DNA from: Planosporangium sp963837285
GTDB lineage: Bacteria > Actinomycetota > Actinomycetes > Mycobacteriales > Micromonosporaceae
Assembly (NCBI GenBank): GCA_963837285.1
Contig: CAWIMS010000005.1
Coordinates: 1,116,001-1,180,000 of the forward strand
Length of the DNA stretch: 64,000 nucleotides
Direction of reading: 5' to 3'
Each line of letters opens with the position of its first letter. Position 1 is the stretch's first letter. Under the pieces are notes generated by a model, which had not been told where the DNA came from, did not search any database, and saw nothing but the letters and a program-made list of their open reading frames with translations. Positions 1 through 6,940 of this stretch are shown here, piece after piece. The position numbers and the translations under genes were made by a program.

Positions 1-802
1 CGTCGGCGTCCGCGAAGATGCTCCACAGATCAGCCGGATCGCGCACGTACTTGACGTCGTCGCAGACCTCGGTACCGCCGAAGACGATGACCGCGTTCGG
101 ACACTGTGCCCGGGCCTGACGCGCCATGCGAAGCGCGAACGGCAGTTGGCTGCTGTAGTTCACGGACAGCCCGATCAGCCGCCAGTCCCGGTCGGCCAGC
201 AGACCGGCGAATGGGCCGTCGAAGTACTCGGAGAAGCCGCCGACCACCCGATCGAGGACCGCGGAGTCGGTCAGGTCTGCCCGGCTGAGCAGGTTCACCG
301 GCCCGTTGAACCGGAGCGTGTACCCACTGAACAGACCGGGTAGGGCCCGCAGGGACAACAGATTGATGAAGCGCCGGGCAGCCATGGCCGCGTCCTGGTA
401 CACCGGGTAGTCGTAGAAGTGTTCCGGCGTTCGCAGTACGTCGATTGCGCGCTGCATGAAGTCATCGCCGAGCCCGATCGCCGACAGGGCGCACTGATAG
501 CGCAGCTCGTCGGCCCTGGTCGGCGCCGCCAGTGCGGGCGCCTGCTCGCACACCGCTCTCGCCTCGGTGAGCAGGCCAGCGACGTAGTCGGGTCGCGCGA
601 GGTGGTTCAACGAGTTGATGTTGGCATCTTCACAGCGGAAGCCGGTGAAGCCGTATTCCGCGCAGTTGGCGACCAGGTACGAGATCGAGTGGTACGGGTA
701 GGTCGGATCGGTCAATGGTGGGTTGATCAACAGGTACGGGATGTCCGCGTTCTCCGGTCGCACCCGGCCTGCCGCCCACGGAATGTCCAGCGGCACCGTC
801 AT
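1..802 (-). CDS. Cobalamin-binding radical SAM enzyme, N-terminal part (runs off left edge)
   Basis: The minus-strand frame from the ATG at 800-802 is open to the edge (about 267 codons) and begins MTVPLDIPWAAGR. The N-terminus carries YLLINPPLTDPTYPYHS, an opening typical of B12-binding-domain radical SAM proteins, followed by a helical region. From about residue 200 there is a Rossmann-like B12-binding segment (IGLSVNYSSQLPFALRMARQ, then NAVIVFGGTEVCDD). The radical SAM CxxxCxxC motif should lie beyond the edge and is not visible. A good ribosome site (GGGGAGG) precedes the start. The gene lies downstream of, and on the same strand as, a 63-residue leader-like peptide, so a RiPP maturase role (for example radical methylation or C-C bond formation) is inferred. 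The family assignment rests on fold-level motifs only. Confidence 0.75.
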   Translation of the reverse strand, partial: MTVPLDIPWAAGRVRPENADIPYLLINPPLTDPTYPYHSISYLVANCAEYGFTGFRCEDANINSLNHLARPDYVAGLLTEARAVCEQAPALAAPTRADELRYQCALSAIGLGDDFMQRAIDVLRTPEHFYDYPVYQDAAMAARRFINLLSLRALPGLFSGYTLRFNGPVNLLSRADLTDSAVLDRVVGGFSEYFDGPFAGLLADRDWRLIGLSVNYSSQLPFALRMARQARAQCPNAVIVFGGTEVCDDVKYVRDPADLWSIFADAD

Positions 803-904
803 GCCTGCCTCCCCTTGCCCTTGTGTCCGTTCCTCGACGGAGCGTGCTGCGATCCCCGCAGTGGTCAGATGCCGCTCGACCGTCCAGAGGCTGCGTCGAC
901 CCGT

Positions 905-940
905 CGAGGGGCGGAGGCTGGCGGCAGCTTCCGCCCCTCG
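905..940 (-). terminator. Strong hairpin between peptide gene and radical SAM gene
   Basis: Positions 905-915 (CGAGGGGCGGA) and 930-940 (TCCGCCCCTCG) form an 11-bp GC-rich perfect stem with a 14-nt loop. The hairpin sits in the 194-nt gap between the small peptide gene and the radical SAM gene and has no clear U tract. It may be a leaky terminator or an mRNA-stabilising element that keeps precursor transcript above enzyme transcript. That arrangement is common in RiPP operons; here it is inferred. Confidence 0.5.
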
Positions 941-996
941 GCAGCGGCCAGTCGTGGGCCGGTGCACATCCGGGGGGCAGTGCACGGGTAGGCGGA

Positions 997-1188
997 CTAG
1001 CCGATCCGAACGATGTTGAAGTCCTGCCCTTCGACCTCGGCGCTCGCGTGGGCGAGCTTGGCCTGAACCGAGGTGATGACGTCGACCTCATGCTCGGTCA
1101 ACTGTGCGAACGCCGCTTTCTGCGTGTCGGTCAACATGTCGATCGGGTTGCCGGCTTGGGCCAGCTTCTGTAGGGGGTCGAATGCCAT
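997..1188 (-). CDS. Putative RiPP precursor-like peptide (63 aa)
   Basis: A 63-residue product beginning MAFDPLQKLAQAGNPIDMLT and ending AEVEGQDFNIVRIG. The start is fixed by AGGAG 8 nt upstream; the same frame is open further upstream but has no ribosome site there. The N-terminal 45 residues form an amphipathic, leader-like region (LTDTQKAAFAQLTEHEVDVI). The short polar tail after the AHASAE linker would be the core. There is no cysteine, which argues against a thioether-bridged product. The DPLxxLxxAGNPxDxL opening resembles actinobacterial peptides that I remember being annotated as aroma-sacti cluster proteins; this is from memory and unverified. It lies between an XRE/NTPase regulator and a B12 radical SAM gene, on the same strand as both. 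Confidence 0.65.
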   Translation of the reverse strand: MAFDPLQKLAQAGNPIDMLTDTQKAAFAQLTEHEVDVITSVQAKLAHASAEVEGQDFNIVRIG

Positions 1189-1380
1189 GACGAGACTCCT
1201 CCCGAACGGTTCTTGGCTGTTGCGGCCGAGCGTATGGCCGGCCAGCGGCAGGTGGCGGCAGGACAGACTGCGGATTCGGACGGCGGACCGGCGGGCCGTA
1301 CCGGGTTCCCCGGGTACTGCCGGTATCTGCCGCCACACCGCCCATTGCTGCCCCTTTCTGGCCTACCGGTCGAGCCGCCC

Positions 1381-2598
1381 TTACGGCGTCCGCAACAGCG
1401 CGCGCACCAGTTCGAGCAACTGGAAGCGCGGGCCGTCGGGTGTTGCGCCGGAACGGATCATGCCCAGGTCGAGCAGGGCGCGGATGCGGCGACTGACCCG
1501 CAACGGCGGCTCGTCTACGAGCGCGGCCACGTCACCAACCGCCCACTCGACCGGGAATTCAGCGAGCTGGCGGAGCAGATCCCGCACATCGGGGTTCAGA
1601 TCGGCGATAGAGTCGCGGGCGGCAGCGAAGACATCCGGTGCCACCTCGGCCACGGCAGCTCCGATGTCGTCACAAAGGTATTCGAGGATGCGCGCCGGCC
1701 CGAACATCGGCAACACTTCGGCGACGGCCACCAGCAGTGCCGGCACACCGTCGAGCCGACGGCACAGCCCGGCGACGACATCGTCGTTCATGTCCGCGCC
1801 CCGGAAAGACGGGTCGACCCGGCGAATAGCCTGAGCAAGCAACTGGACCGCCGGGCAGCTGGTGATCTCGTCGTCGGCCGGTGTGGGGACGGTGAGCGGG
1901 CAGAGCGGGTACAACCGTTCCCCAAAGACACCAAGTGGGCGTCTGGCGGTCGCAAGTACCTGTACCGCTGGATGCGACGGCCGAGGTACCGAACTCGGCC
2001 AGCCCCCGGCAGGCACCCCGTCCACGACGAGCACCACCGGCCCTTCCCGGGCGAGCCCGGTCAGCTGGGCATCGAGGCGGCCGGGTGACGGGCTGCGGAG
2101 GCCGCGCCCGGCGTGGACGCGGTCCGCCGCTTGGTCGTCGGCCGCTATCCAGACCACTCGCGCGTGTGCCTGCATGGCTCGGGCCACCTCGATCGCGACA
2201 CGGGTCTTGCCGCTACCCGGGAAGCCGGCGATGGTGACGACGCGCTGGCCGTCACCGAGTAGACCGCACAGCACTCCGACGTCGTTCGGCCGCCCGACCA
2301 GGTCGCCGTCTGGTGCCGGAACGCCGGAACCGACGTCATGGTCCACGGCGGGCACCGCACCCGGCAAGGTCTCGATCGACTGGGCGATGACCGCGTACTC
2401 GTCGTCGCGCAGCCCGAGCGTGCTGGCCAACAAGCGCACGGTAACCGGATGTGGACGTTCGGTGCGACCCGCTTCCAGATCCCGGATGGTGCGTAACCCG
2501 ACCGTGGAAAGGTCGGCCAGTTGCGACTGAGTCAAGCCTCTCCGGATTCGCTGCGCCCTGATTTGCCGGCCCAGCCCTCCTTCGCTGATCGCATGCAC
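1381..2598 (-). CDS. XRE-type regulator with NB-ARC-like NTPase domain
   Basis: 405 residues from the GTG at 2596-2598, which has GGAAGGAG 8 nt upstream; the frame stays open further upstream but lacks a ribosome site. Residues 9-65 are a helix-turn-helix of the XRE class (RRGLTQSQLADLSTVGLRTI, then LEAGR). Residues about 125-132 are a Walker A motif (GFPGSGKT) and about 187-193 a Walker B-like strand (VVLVVDG). The rest matches the helical and winged-helix tail of AfsR/SARP-neighbour STAND ATPases, without visible TPR repeats. It probably regulates the downstream peptide and radical SAM genes on the same strand, in response to a nucleotide-dependent switch. That target is inferred from position. 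Confidence 0.75.
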   Translation of the reverse strand: MHAISEGGLGRQIRAQRIRRGLTQSQLADLSTVGLRTIRDLEAGRTERPHPVTVRLLASTLGLRDDEYAVIAQSIETLPGAVPAVDHDVGSGVPAPDGDLVGRPNDVGVLCGLLGDGQRVVTIAGFPGSGKTRVAIEVARAMQAHARVVWIAADDQAADRVHAGRGLRSPSPGRLDAQLTGLAREGPVVLVVDGVPAGGWPSSVPRPSHPAVQVLATARRPLGVFGERLYPLCPLTVPTPADDEITSCPAVQLLAQAIRRVDPSFRGADMNDDVVAGLCRRLDGVPALLVAVAEVLPMFGPARILEYLCDDIGAAVAEVAPDVFAAARDSIADLNPDVRDLLRQLAEFPVEWAVGDVAALVDEPPLRVSRRIRALLDLGMIRSGATPDGPRFQLLELVRALLRTP

Positions 2599-3450
2599 TC
2601 GTCGTGCTCCTTCCCCCGTGCATTGAGGTTCAGCGGCGCGGTCAAGCGAACGCTGATACCGGCGAAGGCAAGCGGAACCGGTCCGCCCGCAGTGGCCGGC
2701 GGGGAAAATGACCGGCGCCAGATGACAATCCGGCATGCGGTGGAGTGCGGGTGTCGTCGTGGCCGTCCGACCGCCAGCCGGCGACTCGCGTGACGCGTCT
2801 GTGCCAACCGATCACCAGCGGGCGATGTGATGCCGTGGCGACGCGGCCGTTGCGTCGAGTGCCGCCGAGGCCGCGGCGGATCAGCGGGATTGCCGCACAC
2901 CCGCGTCCACACGCGATCGGTCGTGCTTACCCGGTCCGGCTTCGGAACCCCACACACGTGCCACCAGGCCGGCCGCTTCGGCCGCGAAGGCTGGTCCACA
3001 TGCGACAAAACGGCCGGCGGCAGCCGGCCGGAGCGCGACAACGCGCAGACGACGAGCCCAACATCACATACCATCCCCAGGAATCATTGATCAACCGCCC
3101 AAAATATAGGCAAGCTCAATCGACGATACAACCCCGGATCGTACGACCCGACCCTGCCCGCGACAACTCACAGATAACCCGGCACGCAGCAGCGCCTGCG
3201 CTGCCCGTGCGCCACACCCGGCCGCCCGTCTTGATGGCGTGTGCCGCGGGCGCGGGTTGGCCACGCGCGGCACGTGACAGTCCGGCACGGGTACACGCCA
3301 TGGTCGGTGCATGACCGCGGAGCGCAACCCCGGAACGCTCACCGACGACGACATCCGGACGACCTGGACACCCCAACCGGCCGCTGACTTCACCTGCCGG
3401 CCGCACGCCGACCGCGGTGACGTGAGCATCAAGGACATCGTCGACGGCAC
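2599..3450. other. Intergenic region without a convincing gene
   Basis: About 850 bases separate the XRE regulator from the broken cupin gene. Open frames exist on both strands (for example 2745-3314 plus and 2532-3074 minus) but their products are rich in R, P and H, show no domain, and look like GC-driven chance frames. An AT-richer patch at about 3083-3125 and short GGCCGG hairpins near 2965-3030 could belong to promoters, but no confident -35/-10 pair was found. A plus frame from 3311 (MTAERNPGTLTDDDIRTTW) runs into the cupin fragment and is discussed there. Confidence 0.5.
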
Positions 3451-4069
3451 TGACCATATGGACCAGAACGTCGGCGAGATGTGTTCGTGTTGCACATTCC
3501 CACCGGCTTCCCCCACGGCGCCGAGACGACGGATGAGGCGTCCGGGCACATCACGGTCGGCATAGCGAGCATCGAGTGGGGCGGCGTCCTGCGTGACGCG
3601 GTGACGGACGCACTCGCGGCGACCGACAGTGTCGACGACCGGCTACCGCCCGGCTTCACCCGGGACCCCGATGCTCTGCGCACCGAGCTGGCCCCCCGGC
3701 TCGACGAGCTCCGCTCCCGCCTCGACCTGGTCGATCCGGCCGAGGTCGCCGCGACGATGGCGCGCCGGTTCTGGGTGGCCCGGGAACCGGTGCTGGCCGG
3801 GCAATTGGGGCAGTTGCTCGACCTGGACCGCGTCGACGACGGGTGGGTCGTCCCGGGGTGATCTGCCACCTGCGCGTGGCGGGGACCGGCTGTTCGTGCT
3901 GCTCGGCGACCGTGAACTCGACATGCCCGCCGATCTGGAAGGGTGTGTGCGGCGGCTCACGTCCGGCTCGGCCGTCCGGGTGGCCGACCTCGGCGACGAC
4001 CTCGACGAAGTGGGCCGGCAGGTACTGATACGCCGGCTGATCCGGGAAGGTTTGCTGGAGCGGGCGTGA
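3451..4069 (+). pseudogene. JmjC-type cupin (cupin_4) fragment with frameshifts
   Basis: Three frames in succession give a recognisable C-terminal part of a JmjC/cupin_4 oxygenase. From about 3478 the product reads DVFVLHIPTGFPHGAETTDE, the iron-ligand histidine and strand region of the fold. It continues to RFWVAREPVLAGQLGQLLDL, then VICHLRV near 3855, then DRLFVLLGDREL and VLIRRLIREGLLERA to the stop at 4069. The shifts at about 3855 and 3885 both lie in GGGG runs, and one extra G at each would restore the frame. There is no N-terminal half: a stop at 3451 closes the conserved frame upstream. The overlapping frame from 3311 shares this DNA in another phase. Either a decayed gene or one with sequencing errors; the missing N-terminus favours decay. 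Confidence 0.7.
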
Positions 4070-4107
4070 CGGCCGCTCAACCGGCTCGCGCCCGGCAGCG
4101 GCCGAGG

Positions 4108-4203
4108 TGGCGGAGGCGGACGGGAATCGAACCCGCCTGACCCGGATACCGGGCCACATCGGTTTTGAAGACCGTGAGGAGCACCAGCTACCTGAACGCC
4201 TCC
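4108..4203 (-). tRNA. selC: tRNA-Sec (anticodon UCA), selenocysteine tRNA
   Basis: The minus strand gives a 96-nt tRNA with an encoded 3' CCA (4108-4110). The acceptor stem starts GGAGGCG and closes with CGCCTCC. There is a long variable arm (GGCCCGGTATCCGGGTC) and a T loop GGTTCGATTCC. The anticodon loop CTTCAAA gives anticodon UCA at 4166-4168, which reads UGA. The extended acceptor and long variable arm fit tRNA-Sec rather than a tRNA-Trp or suppressor. The gene is divergent from selD, 24 bases from the selD start. It pairs functionally with the in-frame UGA of fdhA about 10 kb away. Confidence 0.93.
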
Positions 4204-4227
4204 GCAGAGCACCTTACGCTGAGGGTC

Positions 4228-5226
4228 ATGCGGTTGACCCAGTACGCCCACGGCGGCGGATGCGCCTGCAAGATTCCTCCTGGTGAACTGGAAGCGGTCG
4301 TGGCCGGCCTGGTCGGCGATTCCCCACCGGGCGGCCCCGGCGAGCTGCTCGTCGGGCTCGACAACGGCGACGACGCGGCGGTGGTACGCGTCGGGTCCGG
4401 CACCGCGATCGTCGCGACGGCCGACTTCTTCACGCCGGTGGTGGACAACGCGTACGACTGGGGGCGGATCGCGGCCGCCAACGCACTGTCCGATGTGTAC
4501 GCGATGGGTGGCACCCCGGTCGTCACCGTCAACCTGCTGTGCTGGCCGCGCGACGTGCTGCCGATGGACCTCGCCGGGGAGGTGCTGCGCGGGGGGCTGG
4601 ACGTGGCGCGGGAGGCGGGCTGCCACGTCGCCGGCGGGCACAGCGTCGACGACCCGGAACCCAAGTACGGCATGGCGGTCACCGGCGTCGCCGACCCGCA
4701 GCGGTTGATGCGCAACGACACCGGCCGGCCGGGGTGGGCGCTGACGCTCACCAAGCCGCTCGGCATCGGCGTGCTCAACAGCCGGCACAAGGCCACCGGC
4801 GAGGAGTTCCCGGCGGCGGTGAAGGCGATGACTACGCTCAACCGGGACGCCTCGGTCGCCGCGCTGGCCGCCGGGGTCTCGTGCGCCACCGACGTCACCG
4901 GTTTCGGCCTGCTCGGCCACCTGCACAAGCTGGCCCGGGCGAGCGGGGTGACCGCCGTGATCGACGCCTCGGCGGTGCCGTACCTCGACGGCGCCCGGGA
5001 CGCCCTGGCGGCCGGGTACGTCAGCGGCGGCACCCGGCGCAACCTCGACTGGGTACGCCCGCATCTCGCCGCCGAAGGCGTGGCCGAGGACGAGTTGCTG
5101 CTGCTAGCCGACGCCCAGACGTCGGGGGGCCTGCTGGTCGCCGGCGAGCTGCCCGGCCACCCGGTAATCGGCGAGTTGATCCCCGCGCGCGACGGCGTCA
5201 CCCTGGTCGTCACCTCGTCGATCTAG
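4228..5226 (+). CDS. selD: Selenide, water dikinase (selenophosphate synthetase)
   Basis: 332 residues from the ATG at 4228 (MRLTQYAHGGGCACKI). The enzyme makes selenophosphate from selenide and ATP, the selenium donor for Sec-tRNA synthesis. The catalytic Cys12 and Lys15 of the CxCK motif are present, so this SelD uses Cys rather than Sec. The glycine-rich N-terminal loop, NGDDAAVV, the AIRS N-domain, AGGHSVDDPEPKYG and the C-domain (TDVTGFGLLGHLHKLA, DAQTSGGLL) follow in order. An upstream in-frame ATG would lie inside the tRNA gene and is unlikely. The last codons (SSI and TAG) lie inside a palindrome that also ends the convergent LysR gene. selA and selB are not in the window. Confidence 0.95.
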   Translation: MRLTQYAHGGGCACKIPPGELEAVVAGLVGDSPPGGPGELLVGLDNGDDAAVVRVGSGTAIVATADFFTPVVDNAYDWGRIAAANALSDVYAMGGTPVVTVNLLCWPRDVLPMDLAGEVLRGGLDVAREAGCHVAGGHSVDDPEPKYGMAVTGVADPQRLMRNDTGRPGWALTLTKPLGIGVLNSRHKATGEEFPAAVKAMTTLNRDASVAALAAGVSCATDVTGFGLLGHLHKLARASGVTAVIDASAVPYLDGARDALAAGYVSGGTRRNLDWVRPHLAAEGVAEDELLLLADAQTSGGLLVAGELPGHPVIGELIPARDGVTLVVTSSI

Positions 5227-5282
5227 GACGAATGGTGGGACGAAACAGGCGAGGCGGGCACCATTCGTCCTAGATCGACGAG
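5214..5282. repeat. Family A palindrome, copy 1 (24-bp perfect arms)
   Basis: The left arm 5214-5237 and right arm 5259-5282 are perfect reverse complements, 24 bp each, around a 21-nt loop. The left arm carries GTCGATCTAGGACGAATGGT. It lies between the convergent genes selD and lysR and contains the TAG stop of both; both proteins end in SSI encoded by the arms. Probably a bidirectional transcription-stopping hairpin, although no U tract is present. Other copies are at 9501, 29461, 49293 and 50875. Confidence 0.9.
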
Positions 5283-6196
5283 GGAGCCGGGAGGGCCTCG
5301 ACGCCCGGTGGGAGCGGGGCCGAACCGAGTTGCGCCAGCAGGCTTGACTGGAACTCGCGTGCGGCCCGGGGCGGTTCGACGTCGCGCCGGTGCGCCAGCG
5401 CGACGGTCCGGGACAGGCCCGGCGGCGCGAACCGCGTGGCCCGCAACCGGTCCCGGCCGGCCACCACCATGCTCGGCACGACGGCCACGCCGAGCCCGGC
5501 CTCCACGAACCGCAGCACCGCGTCCATCTCGCCGCCCTCGACGGCGTACTGCGGCTCGAACCCCTCGGCCCGGCACGCCGCCACGGTCACGTCGCGCAGG
5601 TCGTACCCGTCCCGGAACATGACCATGGGCACGTCGCGCAGGTCGGCGATCCGGGCCGGCGTCGCGCCCGGCAGCGACGAAGCCGAGGCGATCACCAGGT
5701 TTTCGCGCAGCAGCGGGGTCGCGGACAGCGCCGGGTCGTGCGCCTGCGGACGCAGGATGATCAGCGCCAGGTCGAGGGAACCGGCCGCCAGGTGCCGGAT
5801 CAGGTCGCGGGAGCCGCCCTCCTCGATCACGAGCGAAATTCCCGGGTACCGCTCACGGAAGTGGCCGAGCACGTCCGGGAGCAGGCCGGTACACAGGCTC
5901 GGGGTGGCGCCTAGCCGGACCCGCCCGCGCCGGAGACCGACGAGATCCTGCACGTCGAGCCGGGCGGTCTCCACGTCGGCGAGGATGCGCCGCGCCACCG
6001 GCAGCAGCGCCTCGCCGGCCGGGGTCAGCGTCACGTTGCCCCGCGCCCGGCTGAACAGCGGCGCACCAAGCTCGCGTTCGAGGGTCTGGATCTGCTTGCT
6101 CAGCGACGGCTGGGCCACCCTTTCGCGGGCGGCGGCGCGGGTGAAGTGCCGGGTCCCGGCGACCGCCACGAAGTACGCGAGCTGCTGCAACTGCAT
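5270..6196 (-). CDS. LysR-family transcriptional regulator
   Basis: 308 residues starting MQLQQLAYFVAVAGTRHFTR. Residues 1-60 are the LysR winged helix-turn-helix (AAARERVAQPSLSKQIQTLE) and residues about 90-295 the periplasmic-binding-protein-like effector domain (VRLGATPSLCTGLLP onward). It is divergent from sdhCAB with a 72-base gap to the proposed sdhC start, so control of succinate dehydrogenase/fumarate reductase, perhaps with autoregulation, is inferred from the usual LysR arrangement. The effector cannot be told from sequence. Its last residues and stop are encoded inside the family A palindrome. Confidence 0.92.
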   Translation of the reverse strand: MQLQQLAYFVAVAGTRHFTRAAARERVAQPSLSKQIQTLERELGAPLFSRARGNVTLTPAGEALLPVARRILADVETARLDVQDLVGLRRGRVRLGATPSLCTGLLPDVLGHFRERYPGISLVIEEGGSRDLIRHLAAGSLDLALIILRPQAHDPALSATPLLRENLVIASASSLPGATPARIADLRDVPMVMFRDGYDLRDVTVAACRAEGFEPQYAVEGGEMDAVLRFVEAGLGVAVVPSMVVAGRDRLRATRFAPPGLSRTVALAHRRDVEPPRAAREFQSSLLAQLGSAPLPPGVEALPAPSSI

Positions 6197-6230
6197 AGCC
6201 CCAGGCTATCGTGACGAGCGTCTTCATATC

Positions 6231-6261
6231 TTGGACGCGTGGACGGTCGGCTCCCTAGCGT
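6231..6261 (+). promoter_or_regulatory. Putative sdhC promoter, leaderless
   Basis: TTGGAC at 6231-6236 and TAGCGT at 6256-6261 are separated by 19 bases. Transcription would start 6-8 bases later, at or next to the ATG at 6269, and no ribosome site precedes that ATG. This suggests a leaderless transcript, common in actinobacteria. The LysR binding site probably overlaps the CTATCGTGACGAGCGTCTTCAT stretch just upstream. Confidence 0.4.
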
Positions 6262-6268
6262 GGGTCGT

Positions 6269-6940
6269 ATGGCACTTGCGACCCGGCCCGCGCCCAGCAT
6301 CGGCACCGTGCGCTCCACGGTCGGGCTGAAGGTGGTCATGGCCGTCACCGGAGCCGTCATCGGGCTGTTCGTGGTCGCGCACATGGCCGGGAACCTGAAG
6401 TTCTTCGAGGGTCCGGGCGCTTTCGACGGGTACGCGGGTTGGCTGCGCCGGATCGGCTCGCCGGTCCTCGGCCCGAGCTGGTACCTGTGGGTGCAGCGCG
6501 CGGTGCTGCTGGCCTGCGCGGTCGCGCACGTCACCGCCGCGACCGCGCTGACCCGGCGGGACCGCGCCGCCCGGCCGGTGCGCTACCGGCACCGGGTACG
6601 CGGCGCGGGCACCCCACGGGTCATGCGCTGGGGTGGCGTGATCATCGGACTGTTCGTGATCTACCACATCCTGGACATGACCGTCGGGGCACTGAACCCC
6701 GACTTCCAGCCCGGGAACGTGTACCACAACGTGCTGGCCGACTTCCGACACTGGTACGTGACCGCCGTCTACACCGCCGCGGTGCTCGCGGTGGGCCTGC
6801 ACCTGCGGCACGGCGTGTGGAGCGCGGCACGCAGCCTCGGCGGCGCGGTCCCGAAAGCCGCCGCGACCGGCGTCGCCACAGCCGTCACGGCCGGGTTCCT
6901 CGCCGTGCCAATGTCCGTCCAGTTAGGACTGATTCGATGA
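6269..6940 (+). CDS. sdhC: Succinate dehydrogenase/fumarate reductase cytochrome b subunit
   Basis: 223 residues from ATG 6269 (MALATRPAPSIGTVRSTVGL); an ATG ten codons upstream would overlap the predicted promoter. Five membrane segments are visible at about 20-42, 82-105, 122-142, 165-183 and 200-220. Conserved haem-site histidines occur in VVAHMAGN and IYHILDM. It is the single-polypeptide, five-helix membrane anchor of the type that binds two b haems and quinone and works with SdhA and SdhB. Its TGA overlaps the sdhA ATG (ATGA), showing translational coupling. Confidence 0.9.
   Translation: MALATRPAPSIGTVRSTVGLKVVMAVTGAVIGLFVVAHMAGNLKFFEGPGAFDGYAGWLRRIGSPVLGPSWYLWVQRAVLLACAVAHVTAATALTRRDRAARPVRYRHRVRGAGTPRVMRWGGVIIGLFVIYHILDMTVGALNPDFQPGNVYHNVLADFRHWYVTAVYTAAVLAVGLHLRHGVWSAARSLGGAVPKAAATGVATAVTAGFLAVPMSVQLGLIR

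Noticed and set aside
2532..3314. Frames of 180-190 codons on both strands between the regulator and the cupin fragment
   Set aside because: Products are R/P/H-rich without domains, the frames lack ribosome sites and overlap each other. Treated as noncoding.
3311..3565. Lanthipeptide-like precursor gene (MCSCCTFPPASPT tail)
   Set aside because: The Cys-rich tail is read from DNA whose conserved coding phase belongs to the JmjC-type cupin, and no lanthipeptide enzyme is nearby. Kept only as a remark in a finding.
5214..5282. Standard rho-independent terminator
   Set aside because: The stems are far longer than usual and no U tract follows on either strand. A termination role remains possible but is not the textbook form.
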